Shown here one piece after another: positions 44,334 through 53,294 of a DNA stretch of 64,000 nt. Each line of letters begins with the position of its first letter. The first letter of the stretch is position 1. Location: NCBI RefSeq assembly GCF_016102285.1, contig NZ_JACFOY010000001.1, positions 372,001 through 436,000 on the forward strand, in the 5' to 3' direction. This DNA comes from Bartonella sp. M0177 (GTDB lineage Bacteria; Pseudomonadota; Alphaproteobacteria; Rhizobiales; Rhizobiaceae). Made by a program: the position numbers and the translations under genes. A model generated the notes under the pieces. It saw nothing but the letters and a program-made list of their open reading frames with translations, had not been told where the DNA came from and made no database searches.

Positions 44334-45113
44334 ATGAATTATTCGCGATTATCCGCAAAAAATCTAAGTGTTAGATATTCTGATCATTTTATATTGAATG
44401 ATTTATCGGTCGTTATTCCGGATGGTAGTTTTTCCGCAATTATTGGTCCGAATGGCTGTGGTAAATCAACCCTGCTTCGCACTCTTTGCCGTTTATTATC
44501 TCCGGAAATAGGAAACGTTTTTCTTGATCAAAAACCCATTTCAACTTACCCGACGGCCGAGGTTGCAAAAATAATAGCCTTTTTGCCCCAACGTACTTTG
44601 CCACCCGAAGGAATAAGTGTTGGGGAATTGGTCGCGCGTGGTCGTTTTCCTCATCAAGGTTTTTTTAAGCAATGGTCAAGAACTGACGAGATGGCTGTTT
44701 TGCAAGCTTTAACAGACGTTAAAATGCTGGATTTTGCCGAAAAACCCATAAGTCAACTTTCAGGCGGACAGTGCCAACGTGTTTGGGTGGCAATGGCATT
44801 GGCACAAGAAACGCCAATCATGTTATTAGACGAGCCAACAACATTTCTTGATATTGCCCATCAAATTGATCTCATGGAACTTTTATGCGAACTCAATAAA
44901 AAAGGGCGTACTATTGTTGCTGTTCTTCACGATCTCAATCATGCCAGTCGCTATGCTAACAACATTATCGCAATGAAAAACGGCAAAATAGTTGCGAGCG
45001 GAAAACCCTCCGATACCCTAACTGTCGAGCTTATCAAAACGATTTTTGACCTTAATTCGATTATTATAAAAGACCCCGTTTCAGACAATCCATTTGTTAT
45101 TCCAAGTAATTAA
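44334..45113 (+). CDS. Siderophore ABC transporter ATPase (FepC/FecE type)
   Basis: 259 residues. Walker A is IGPNGCGKST, the signature is LSGGQCQRVWVAMALAQ, Walker B MLLDEPTTFLD, and the H-loop is in VLHDLNH. It drives the FecCD permease pair coded divergently on the minus strand. Splitting the ATPase from its permeases is uncommon but seen in some iron clusters. The codon use is as AT-rich as in the rest of this cluster. Confidence 0.95.
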   Translation: MNYSRLSAKNLSVRYSDHFILNDLSVVIPDGSFSAIIGPNGCGKSTLLRTLCRLLSPEIGNVFLDQKPISTYPTAEVAKIIAFLPQRTLPPEGISVGELVARGRFPHQGFFKQWSRTDEMAVLQALTDVKMLDFAEKPISQLSGGQCQRVWVAMALAQETPIMLLDEPTTFLDIAHQIDLMELLCELNKKGRTIVAVLHDLNHASRYANNIIAMKNGKIVASGKPSDTLTVELIKTIFDLNSIIIKDPVSDNPFVIPSN

Positions 45114-45494
45114 AAAATATCGATTAATGAGAGAAATAACTTCGAAAATTAAGATCATGACTTTGGCTCTTGTCGCAGAATTCAAAATTGCAAAATTGAA
45201 ATGCGATGCATTTACGCCTTGGACACCCAATTTCTAGGCGTTGTTAACCGGTCATCAATTCCAGATATATCATATAGCAATTGACTTGTTCCCGTATAGT
45301 CCATGCACCTTTTCTAAGTGTGATACTGCTTCATAGCCTTTTGTTTTCGGGGCTGCCGTGAGTGATTGAAAGCTACCACTTCGAGCCATTGGCCAATCAA
45401 GTCGTGAACAGTCGCTTTTGATTCCTTGTTGGGGTATTTGGGGAGCGCAACGGGTGGGGTTATTTGACAGAAAATGATTTTCGGTTAACGACCG
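45114..45494. other. Spacer with a possible gene remnant
   Basis: No full gene is seen. On the minus strand, about 45322-45482 reads open for roughly 50 codons with protein-like composition (VALPKYPNKESKATVHDLIG), bounded by stops on both sides. It may be the remains of another mobile element gene, next to a frameshifted HTH copy. The origin is not recognised. Confidence 0.4.
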
Positions 45495-45704
45495 TCAAGC
45501 ACGCCGTCCTTTTTTCGCAATAACACTCCCAACTTTTGAAACCAGAGAGCCGTCAACATGTGCAAGCGTATCGGTTACAAAGTCTGCTGATATTCCAATA
45601 TATCGCCCGATTGCTTCAGCCGTCCATATGATTACAGATTGCCTCTTATCGTTTTGATGCAATATTAGATCATCAAATCTTTGAGGCATTAATGGTTTGG
45701 GCAT
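45495..45704 (-). pseudogene. Frameshifted copy of the AlpA-like HTH gene
   Basis: From ATG 45704 the translation parallels the 81-residue gene at 32274-32519 almost residue for residue (QSVIIWTAEAIGRYIGISADFVTDTLAHVDGS). After SKVG a one-base loss shifts the frame, so the tail (YCAKRNELDLYF in the intact copy) is lost. DNA identity is high over about 200 bp, and neither flank matches. It is a relic of a related element outside the present att sites. Confidence 0.8.
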
Positions 45705-45933
45705 TGCCAATAACGCAAATAAGCCAAAGAATGAAAGTTTACGGTGCTCCAAAATGCATGTTCATATGTAATCCAGAAGATCGATAAATTCGTTGTCTTT
45801 TATTCTGGCTGCAGTGCAAGACTTCATTACAGGCCTTAAAGTTTCGACCAAGATATCCAATCTCTCATCTTTGCTTTATCGCAACGCGTGGGGTTTAAGG
45901 ATGTCAATCGGGTTGAATAGGCAATAGATATGG

Positions 45934-47133
45934 TCAGTCATTTACAGGATGTCCAAGGAGCGGCAGATATCCCCATAACCAGAGGAAGAAAGCCAAAGAC
46001 CAGAAAATAGCGGCCCATGCATAATGGTAACTGCCGATAGCGAAGAGATCGGTTATTTCCGGTAGAACGCGCATGGCGGCAGCGAGTATAATAAATGCGA
46101 TAGCCGCTTTTGATTGCCAGGGGATCGGTATCAATTTTCGTCCTGAATGACGTAAACCGGCAATCGTAAAAACACCCATCACGCCAAGCCCCAATGTCGC
46201 AATGGTCAATATATGTAAGCCTGCATAAATGGGTATGCTTTCGTTAAAGCCCGAAAGACCGATAAGAAAAAAACCGATTGCCGCACTGACATTGGCAAGC
46301 GCTAGGCATAAGACTTCCGCTTTTAATGCGGCTTTACCGATAAACCATTCGGCAGTTCTGTCCATAAAACCGGCACTGGCAGCAAAAGCGAGATAATATT
46401 GCATTTGTGAAGACGGCAGAAAAAGCATCGAGAGAGCATATAAGACTGTCAAAAATGCAGATAGATTGCGTCTGCCCGGATGCGGGCGATACGGGCTTGT
46501 TTCACCAGACGGATCCAATGAAAGATTGGTGACCACAGTGTTGATGCGCGAGATTGCCAAGGAAAACAGAACAACAAAAACAGCGATAATCGTCCACAAT
46601 ATGCGGGACGATAATTCCGTTTCTTCGCGCCACCACGAGATTTTCAAAACAATTTCGAGTACAAAGAGAACAATAAGCCATAGCAAGAATGACAAACTTT
46701 TCCATTTTCTTTTCGAAAGAATTGGCAAACCGACATATAAGATCATAAGTGCCAGAAAGGCGAAATCGAACACACTGCCGACGACCATCAGGTAATCCGA
46801 ACCCAAAAAACCGACAATGCGACCGGGAAGCCATAATAAAAGCAGAAAGAAAAGTCTCATGCCATTTAACGGCTTTGTTTCTGTCCATTCGGCAACGGCG
46901 GAACATAAAAATCCGGCAAGGGCAGCCGAATAGAAGCCGAAAATCATCTCGTGGGCATGCCATTGCTGAGGGAAAATATAACGTGTACCGGGATAGTCGA
47001 GTTGATAGGCAATCACCCAGATAAACGGCATGACTACAGCATAACCGGCCGATACCGGAAAGAATAGAAATACGCCTTCGGTAAAAAAGGGATTATGAGC
47101 AATGACTGCTTTTATCTTTTTGATAACCCCCAT
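45934..47133 (-). CDS. nnrS: NnrS family haem-copper membrane protein
   Basis: 399 residues with about 12 transmembrane helices. The signature QQWHAHEMIFGFY near residue 57 and later GLHILTIATLGLGVMGVFTIAGLRHSGRKL match NnrS, a haem- and copper-binding membrane protein that protects cells against nitric oxide and nitrosative stress in denitrifiers. It lies 4 bp after the ABC ATPase gene and so probably belongs to that operon. This tie to a transporter is not typical. Confidence 0.9.
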   Translation of the reverse strand: MGVIKKIKAVIAHNPFFTEGVFLFFPVSAGYAVVMPFIWVIAYQLDYPGTRYIFPQQWHAHEMIFGFYSAALAGFLCSAVAEWTETKPLNGMRLFFLLLLWLPGRIVGFLGSDYLMVVGSVFDFAFLALMILYVGLPILSKRKWKSLSFLLWLIVLFVLEIVLKISWWREETELSSRILWTIIAVFVVLFSLAISRINTVVTNLSLDPSGETSPYRPHPGRRNLSAFLTVLYALSMLFLPSSQMQYYLAFAASAGFMDRTAEWFIGKAALKAEVLCLALANVSAAIGFFLIGLSGFNESIPIYAGLHILTIATLGLGVMGVFTIAGLRHSGRKLIPIPWQSKAAIAFIILAAAMRVLPEITDLFAIGSYHYAWAAIFWSLAFFLWLWGYLPLLGHPVND

Positions 47134-47137
47134 TGTG

Positions 47138-47869
47138 TTAGTCCCTGTCTCTATAAAGAAGGTCGTAAAAATCCCGATCTTTGGCGAATTGTTCGCTCAT
47201 ATCGAATATTTCCCGTTCGCTTCGCTTTCCCGGTTCACCTTCGACATGTCTTTCAGCGACAATTGTTGCAGGATCGCCACCAACCAGTAACAGACGGTGC
47301 GCAATGCGCAGCGCTTCGTGAAGATCGTGGGTAACAAATAATGATGAAAAACCCTGACCTTGTGCTTCTTCAATAACAATGTCCTGAAGGTTACGCCTGA
47401 GGCCGATATCAACTGCCGAAAACGGCTCGTCGAAAAATATGATATCGGGATTAACGGCAAGGGCACGCGCGACGGCTGCACGCTGGCGCATGCCACCCGA
47501 TAATGCGGCCGGATATTTTTCGAGATCGGTTGTTTTTAAACCGACCTTTTTTGCGCAATCGGAAATGAAATCTTTTTTTCCGGATGGTCGGTGTGAATTC
47601 ATCAAACCATAAGCGATATTTTCATAAGTTGTTTTCCAAGGGAGCAATCTTGGTTCCTGAAAAACAATTGCCTGCTGGCGATAAGTTTTTCTGATTTCGC
47701 CTTTGTTAGGCGTCAACAAGCCTGCGGCAATCTGTAATATTGTGGTTTTTCCTGCACCGGACGCACCAAGAATGACCAGCGTTTCGTGGTCATTGACGTG
47801 GATATTGACGTTTTCAAGAATGCGTCTTCCGAGATAAGAAAACGCGATATCCTGCATTTCAATTCTCAT
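47138..47869 (-). CDS. NitT/TauT-type ABC transporter ATPase
   Basis: 243 residues. Walker A LGASGAGKTT, signature LSGGMRQRAAVARAL, Walker B IIFFDEPFSAVD and H-loop VTHDLHEAL are all intact. The family (TauB/SsuB/NrtD) serves importers of nitrate, sulfonates, taurine or thiamine precursors. It overlaps the permease by 4 bp and precedes nnrS. Confidence 0.94.
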   Translation of the reverse strand: MRIEMQDIAFSYLGRRILENVNIHVNDHETLVILGASGAGKTTILQIAAGLLTPNKGEIRKTYRQQAIVFQEPRLLPWKTTYENIAYGLMNSHRPSGKKDFISDCAKKVGLKTTDLEKYPAALSGGMRQRAAVARALAVNPDIIFFDEPFSAVDIGLRRNLQDIVIEEAQGQGFSSLFVTHDLHEALRIAHRLLLVGGDPATIVAERHVEGEPGKRSEREIFDMSEQFAKDRDFYDLLYRDRD

Positions 47870-48681
47870 TTTTTAACGCCCCACGGCTCGGATGCATGCC
47901 GCCAGCTTTCAAAAAATTCCCGTATCGGATGAATTATACCGAACTCGGTTATCAGGGCAAAACACACAATGATCATGATAATGGCCGTTACTTTAGGAAC
48001 ATCAAAAGTGCTGCGTGCTTCAAAAAGGAGGCCTCCTAGCCCACCTGAATAGCTTAAAAGTTCGGCCATTACGGCAACTTTCCAGGCACTTCCGGCTGAA
48101 AGCGACAAGGCCGGAAAAATATAGGACACCATTTGCGGAAATGTGATTGTGCGAAATCGTTTGAATATACCGATGTTAAAAGCACGCGCCATATCGTCGA
48201 GCGAACGGTCACGCGTGGCAATTGCTTGAACGCTATTGATAAAAATGAGCGGAAAGGAAGCAACAGCAATTGTCATGATAACCGAGCCGCCACCGTTTTC
48301 AAACCAGATGAGCGCAAGCACAATCCAGCCTATCGGCGGCACACCGAGAAGAATGATAATGATCGGCCGCATCAGGCGGATTGCTGCAAATGAGTAACCG
48401 CACAATACGCCACCGAGAATTCCGATTGAGGCGGCAATGATAAAACCTGCAAATGAACGTTCGGCCGTCACTTTCGCCATCTCGACAAATTTGTCCGTTT
48501 GGACAAGCAAGAGCATTGCTTGCAAAGTTTGTTGCGGGGAGGGGAGCACATAACTCCCATAAAGTTCATGGGCCAACTGCCAGACGGCAAAAAAACAGAA
48601 GCAACCGGCAAGCCCTGCAAAGCCTCCCCAGAAATAGTTTCCAAGCGACACAAGATGGGAAATGGTCTTACGTAAATGCAT
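47866..48681 (-). CDS. NitT/TauT-type ABC transporter permease
   Basis: 271 residues, six transmembrane helices, with the EAA motif-containing loop at FNIGIFKRFRTITFPQMVSYIFPAL. ALSLSAGSAWKVAVMAELL is a well-preserved block of the SsuC/TauC/ThiX family. It overlaps the binding protein stop by 1 bp and the ATPase start by 4 bp. Confidence 0.93.
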   Translation of the reverse strand: MHLRKTISHLVSLGNYFWGGFAGLAGCFCFFAVWQLAHELYGSYVLPSPQQTLQAMLLLVQTDKFVEMAKVTAERSFAGFIIAASIGILGGVLCGYSFAAIRLMRPIIIILLGVPPIGWIVLALIWFENGGGSVIMTIAVASFPLIFINSVQAIATRDRSLDDMARAFNIGIFKRFRTITFPQMVSYIFPALSLSAGSAWKVAVMAELLSYSGGLGGLLFEARSTFDVPKVTAIIMIIVCFALITEFGIIHPIREFFESWRHASEPWGVKK

Positions 48682-49667
48682 CAGGCATAAAATCCGTCAT
48701 CAGGCAGTTTTCCGCCCATAATTGCGGAATTTTGTTCAATAAGAACATTGAAAAATGTTTCAAGTGCCGGTTTGACTTCACTTGCACTATGAACAACCAG
48801 ATGACTGAAAGCGACGGATGCGGCAATCAGGTGTGGCGGAAAATCAAGGAGGCCGCTGATTTCGTCGGCTGCTTTTTCGGGGTCGGCTTTAATTTTTTCG
48901 AGTGCCGTTGAAAAACATGCATTGAGCGCTTCTATTTTCTTCTTTCCCTCATCGCCTTCGAAACCTTTGCCTACAACAAGACCGGCTTGCGGAATGGCAT
49001 CGGTTTTCGAAACTTTTTCCCAAAGCTTTTGAATATCAAGGGCACGAACAATTTTTTTAGGGGATACAGAGCTCATGGAAATCACGGTCGAGGCGGCTGG
49101 CTCCACAATGACTGCTGCATCAACCCGTCCGATCATGAGAAGCGGCATAGCTTCGGGGAGGCTCCCCGTATATTGTATGTCGATTGCGTCCGGCTTGATG
49201 TCATATGCCTTTAAAATTGCCTGCATAATATAGTCGGGCATATCGTTTTTGAATGGTACAGCAAGTTTTTTGCCGACAAGATCCTGAAGTGTTTTGATAT
49301 TGGATGCTTCCGGTGCGACGATATAAAGAAGTCCGTCTGTCAGGATATTAGCCAATCTTACACCAAGGCCTTTATTATATAAATTTGCGCCGCTATAACT
49401 GGGCAAAATGGCCATATTGATTGAGCCGGAACCGAGTCCGGCTCTGATCTGATCGGGATTATTCCAGACTTTGAATTGGCAACCGGGTAAGAGTTGATCA
49501 AGCATGCCGGTTTTTACTGCATAAGCGGCAACGAGAGATGGTCCCGCAGGTGGCCCCCAAATGACGGGTTTATTTTCTTCTGCAACCACATTGGCGGGAA
49601 ATGCGCAAACAACGGGAAGAAGTGAAGCACCAATTAAAAAATGACGGCGTGTTTGGGTAAGCATCAT
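48681..49667 (-). CDS. NMT1/TauA-type substrate-binding protein
   Basis: 328 residues with a Tat-like signal (TRRHFLIGASLLPVVCAF). The body follows the NMT1/TauA pattern: GSINMAILPSYSGANLYNKG, LQDLVGKKLAVPFKNDMPDYIMQAIL and RVDAAVIVEPAASTVI. It binds the substrate of the transporter; no residue set points to a given ligand. With a TonB receptor directly upstream and nnrS downstream, the ligand could be too large for porins. A GAGGTGG site lies ahead of two adjacent ATG codons. Confidence 0.9.
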   Translation of the reverse strand: MMLTQTRRHFLIGASLLPVVCAFPANVVAEENKPVIWGPPAGPSLVAAYAVKTGMLDQLLPGCQFKVWNNPDQIRAGLGSGSINMAILPSYSGANLYNKGLGVRLANILTDGLLYIVAPEASNIKTLQDLVGKKLAVPFKNDMPDYIMQAILKAYDIKPDAIDIQYTGSLPEAMPLLMIGRVDAAVIVEPAASTVISMSSVSPKKIVRALDIQKLWEKVSKTDAIPQAGLVVGKGFEGDEGKKKIEALNACFSTALEKIKADPEKAADEISGLLDFPPHLIAASVAFSHLVVHSASEVKPALETFFNVLIEQNSAIMGGKLPDDGFYA

Positions 49668-49723
49668 CCACCTCGATTGGCAAATACCGGACCAAAAATA
49701 ACAGAATGGGAAGTCAGGTATTT

Positions 49724-49737
49724 TTGATTAAGATTTA
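49724..49737. promoter_or_regulatory. Weak FNR-like box ahead of the ABC-nnrS unit
   Basis: TTGATTAAGATTTA matches TTGAT-N4-ATCAA at 8 of 10 positions. Its centre is 63 bp ahead of the binding protein start, suited to a class II promoter. The NnrS gene in the unit makes control by an FNR/NarR-type regulator plausible. Confidence 0.35.
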
Positions 49738-49774
49738 AATTTTAAATAAGAGTTTATCCCTCAAATTAAAAATT

Positions 49775-52033
49775 TCAAAATGTTGCTTTTATTCCGGCAA
49801 AGAAACCTCTGCCTTCTCCTGGGAGGAATGCAGCCTGATCAGGTGTTGCACGATCGGAAATAATGGTGGATGAAGCATATTTTTCGTTAAAAATATTCGT
49901 TATTTCACCGAAGATGCGAAGGTTCTTGTTAAGGCTATATTCGCTCCTTAGATCAACAACAATGTAATCATCCGAATAAAGCGTGTTCATATTATCAACG
50001 GGTGTTCTTGTCGGTACCCAATGGATATTACCCTGCCATATCCACGGGTTGGTCGGGCGATATTGAATCATGGTATTAATGATGTTGCGTGGTGCACCGG
50101 CGAGATAATTGTTATGACGTAACGGGTCATCATGAAATGTAAAGCGTTGATAGGTATAGGCAATACGCGCTGTTATCGAAGCGTTGATTTCCCAGCCGAT
50201 TGCAGCGTCAATGCCAAAATGGCGGGTTTTATCGGCGTTAACCGCACCGAGCGGCGCTCCACTGACATCACGTAAGCTCAACAATTCGTCATTAACCCAC
50301 GAATAATAGGTCGATAAATCCCAGGAATAGCCTTCAAAATTGCCTCGCCATCCGCCCTCCAGAGTGGTTGCAGTTTGATCATCAAGATCGGGTGTCGCAA
50401 ACATTTTGGACTTCAAATTGGGCATAGCGGGATTTGGACGGCCGGCACTGGTGTTCGGAGTGCCGTTAACTGTTGCCAGAAGATCATCATGCGTCGGAGG
50501 CTCGAAGCTGCGGCTTAATGCGGTGTATAAAGTTTGTCTTTGGGTGAGAGCATAGGTAATGCCCAAAGCCGGACTGAAACCCGAATAAGAACGGTTATAG
50601 CTTGTGTTTTCGGCAGGAACTGCACCGTTCGGCAAAAGTCGATCCGGCATACGAGGATTATATGCTAGTGTTGGACGGGTATTTTTCCGCCATTCGTCGT
50701 CATTGTCACGACTTGCATGAGCATAGGAAAGTGATGGCGAAATAGTAAAGCGTTGAAAAAGAGGAATATTCATACCGGCAAAAAATGACATTGTCGTTGA
50801 CTTCAATTTATTGTCACCGAATTTGTCGCCCTTTTCGCCCGAAAAATTCGAATAATAATCGCGATCCATAGAACCGTTGGTGTAATTGCCGGCAAGTTCT
50901 ACGAGCGGCAAAGGATTGTTTTTATCAGGGGTATAGGCATAACGGAATAGTCCGGTAAAATCACCGCCATTGCTCTGTCTGACACCGGCAGATATAGGAA
51001 AACGAAACATATCATGCGTATTTGTATAGCCCAAAGCAATATCATAAATATGGGAGCCAAGCTCGATTGTTGAACGGTTGCCGATGAGATATTGGCTGGC
51101 ATCCCTTCTTGGCCGATCGCGCCAAACATTGGGGCCCGGATTTACAACCCCTTGTGGAGTAACTATAGGACCCGACCAGCTCATTTCCGGATGTTTTTTT
51201 ATTTCATATTTTGGAATTGGTCCTGAAACATCGAAACCCAAATCGGTGTATCCGGCAAAAAAACGCGTTGTTGTGATATCATTTACTCTAAAACCGATAT
51301 TACCGGATAGGCCTGTCCTGTCAGAGGAATTGTAATCCCGAAAGCCTTCCCGGTTATTATGTTCAAATGAAAAAAAACCGTCACGCGTTTCATCGGAAAA
51401 ACCGACTTGCCCGCCTAAATTATATTGACCAAAACTTCCACCGCTTCCCGATAAAACGGCCCCCGGTTCGCTCGTTCCTGTAGGTGATACACTGTTAATA
51501 GCGCCTCCCAATACAGTGGCGCCGATACGATTGGCCATATAACCACGGTAAATTTCAAGGGTTTCGGCGTCTTTCGGATTGGCTAAACCGGCTATATATG
51601 AGCCATCGGCACGGTTGAGTGGTAAGCCATCGCGCATAACAAGGATACCTCTCTCGACCGGATTTTGCTGAAGGCCTGATCCGCGAATTTGTATGCGGGG
51701 TTGATCATTTCCTCCGAAAAAATTCTGAACCACAACTCCGGGCGTTTGTTCCAAAGCACGTGCCAGTGTCAAATTACCAGAAACAGGCATTTCATTTTTG
51801 TCAATGACACTGACAGCTCCCGCCATCGAAGCGAAACGTTTACTCAGAATTTCATGAGAGTTCTCTCTGTTATCAAGTATAACCGGTTGTAGAATGACCG
51901 GAGCACCCGGACTGGCCGTTTGCCCCCAACTATCCTCTCTTGATAGCAGAACAAGTGTTGTTGTGATGGTGTAATAGCAGGTTTTTTTAAGTAAATGACG
52001 CAAATTTCCGTCTCCAATGGTTGTCAAATCCAT
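49775..52033 (-). CDS. TonB-dependent receptor (FecA-like)
   Basis: Up to 752 residues. A TonB box-like ILQPVILDNRE precedes the plug (AGAVSVIDKNEMPVSGNLTLARALEQTPGVV, PRIQIRGSGLQQN, ETLEIYRGYMANRIGATVLGGAI), and the barrel ends in GIKATF. The ATG at 52033 has no good ribosome site. A TTG at 52003, 8 bp after GGAGA (52016-52012), would give MRHLLKKTCYYTITTTLVLL, a better signal peptide, and may be the true start. It lies 107 bp ahead of the ABC genes. Its 5' region is duplicated at 54388. Confidence 0.9.
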   Translation of the reverse strand: MDLTTIGDGNLRHLLKKTCYYTITTTLVLLSREDSWGQTASPGAPVILQPVILDNRENSHEILSKRFASMAGAVSVIDKNEMPVSGNLTLARALEQTPGVVVQNFFGGNDQPRIQIRGSGLQQNPVERGILVMRDGLPLNRADGSYIAGLANPKDAETLEIYRGYMANRIGATVLGGAINSVSPTGTSEPGAVLSGSGGSFGQYNLGGQVGFSDETRDGFFSFEHNNREGFRDYNSSDRTGLSGNIGFRVNDITTTRFFAGYTDLGFDVSGPIPKYEIKKHPEMSWSGPIVTPQGVVNPGPNVWRDRPRRDASQYLIGNRSTIELGSHIYDIALGYTNTHDMFRFPISAGVRQSNGGDFTGLFRYAYTPDKNNPLPLVELAGNYTNGSMDRDYYSNFSGEKGDKFGDNKLKSTTMSFFAGMNIPLFQRFTISPSLSYAHASRDNDDEWRKNTRPTLAYNPRMPDRLLPNGAVPAENTSYNRSYSGFSPALGITYALTQRQTLYTALSRSFEPPTHDDLLATVNGTPNTSAGRPNPAMPNLKSKMFATPDLDDQTATTLEGGWRGNFEGYSWDLSTYYSWVNDELLSLRDVSGAPLGAVNADKTRHFGIDAAIGWEINASITARIAYTYQRFTFHDDPLRHNNYLAGAPRNIINTMIQYRPTNPWIWQGNIHWVPTRTPVDNMNTLYSDDYIVVDLRSEYSLNKNLRIFGEITNIFNEKYASSTIISDRATPDQAAFLPGEGRGFFAGIKATF

Positions 52034-52175
52034 GGCAGGAGCAAAAATTAATTGCTTTTAACTATAGTCGGATGAGATGACCCCTTTTGAAACAAGCTGC
52101 TGTGAGGCAAATCAGATTGTTTCCGAGAGATCGGATGTTGCTTTCCCTACCAAACCTTGGCAACTCTATAAAACA
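51786..52175 (+). repeat. Duplicated receptor 5' region, copy 1 (intact)
   Basis: This stretch, with the first ~80 codons of the receptor and about 140 bp ahead of it, recurs at 54388-54786 at high identity with small indels. Both copies lie in the same orientation. Confidence 0.85.
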
Positions 52176-52596
52176 TGAAAATAAAATACAAGTATTAATT
52201 TATCATGTTTCATGAAGGACTTCATTTCTACCTGTTTGGCGAAAGAGGATTTCACGTTGTATCGGTTTCCGGAGAAAAAAATGGCGAACAAATTTATCAG
52301 GGCCGAGAAACAGTTTTTCTACAAGCTCTATGTAGTTATTCGAAAAATCATATAATGGCAGATAAGGCGTTTGGATAATAATTTGGCTTATATAAATTTT
52401 CAGAGCGATAAAGCCGATGTTCAGCCAATGAAATTCCGGAAAAATTGTTGGTTATCGTTCTTATTTCCAATAAGATCGGAAATTTATCAGACGATTAATG
52501 GTGAAACTGAGTGATAGATATTTATGAAAAAGAGGAAGAGTAATATTCCTCCAGACCGATATGATCGATATATCGCTCTAAAAGCTTCAAATTTGT
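52034..52596. other. Intergenic region ahead of the TonB receptor
   Basis: No gene. The first 140 bp hold the conserved receptor leader (TTGCTTTTAACTATAGTCGG and the following bases), which is kept in the second copy. The rest is AT-rich without a clear feature. Confidence 0.5.
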
Positions 52597-53214
52597 CTAT
52601 TCCTCTTCTATCCGAAAAATCAATTTCAGATAGGCCGAAAATGGATTTTGCTTCTTCCGTTTCGGGTTCAATCGTCTGGCAACTGCTTCATTAGCCCCAA
52701 GTGCCATTAACCCTTCGGCAACAATCGAGCAATCAAAGGGAGGTTCTATATTTCTCATAGCAAACAGGTGTTGCACGAGCTTCGTATAGAACAATTTTTG
52801 TTCGTCCATAAGATTATTATAAATTTTTACAAATTTTGGATGGCGCAAAGCGTGAAGTTGCATTTCAAGAAACAGAATTGTGTGGGAAATATTCTGATCA
52901 TTTCGTTCAAACCATAGGATCATATCATTCAAGGCCTTTTCAAAATTATCTCCTGCTTCATCAATGAGCTGTTTTCGTGAATTTGCCTCGAATGATTTAT
53001 ACTGCTCAAGAAGCTCTATAAGAACTTCACCTTTATTATTGAAATTGGAATAAAAGGCTCCTTGTGAATAGCCCGCTTTATCGCAGATTCCTCTGATAGA
53101 GGTTGCCTCAAAGCCCAATTCCGTAAACAACATGCGCGCAGCCTCCAGCAGGTTCTGGCGGGTCTCTTGCTGGCTTTCCAATCTTGTTTTACGCGGTTTT
53201 ATCTGTTTGACCAT
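52597..53214 (-). CDS. TetR family transcriptional regulator
   Basis: 205 residues. The N-terminal HTH is typical: LLEAARMLFTELGFEATSIRGICDKAGYSQGAFYSNFNNKGEVLIEL. The helical C-terminal ligand domain (about 75-205) is not specific. It lies divergent to the SDR gene with palindromes between and is probably its repressor. Confidence 0.92.
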   Translation of the reverse strand: MVKQIKPRKTRLESQQETRQNLLEAARMLFTELGFEATSIRGICDKAGYSQGAFYSNFNNKGEVLIELLEQYKSFEANSRKQLIDEAGDNFEKALNDMILWFERNDQNISHTILFLEMQLHALRHPKFVKIYNNLMDEQKLFYTKLVQHLFAMRNIEPPFDCSIVAEGLMALGANEAVARRLNPKRKKQNPFSAYLKLIFRIEEE

Positions 53215-53239
53215 AAATTCGAGATATCATCCGACATTT

Positions 53240-53260
53240 CATTTGACAAGTTATCAAATG
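53240..53260. promoter_or_regulatory. TetR-type operator overlapping a promoter
   Basis: CATTTGA and TCAAATG are perfect arms separated by 7 bp. The left arm overlaps TTGACA (53243-53248), a -35 for the SDR gene; TAAATA (53266-53271) lies 17 bp further. Binding of the divergent TetR protein would block this promoter. Confidence 0.6.
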
Positions 53261-53268
53261 AAACATAA

Positions 53269-53282
53269 ATATCAATTGATAT
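53269..53282. promoter_or_regulatory. Second palindrome in the TetR-SDR promoter
   Basis: ATATCAATTGATAT is a perfect 14-bp palindrome 13 bp ahead of the SDR start codon. It may be a second operator. Its core (ATCAATTGAT) differs from the first. Confidence 0.45.
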
Positions 53283-53294
53283 CTGGAATTGTTG

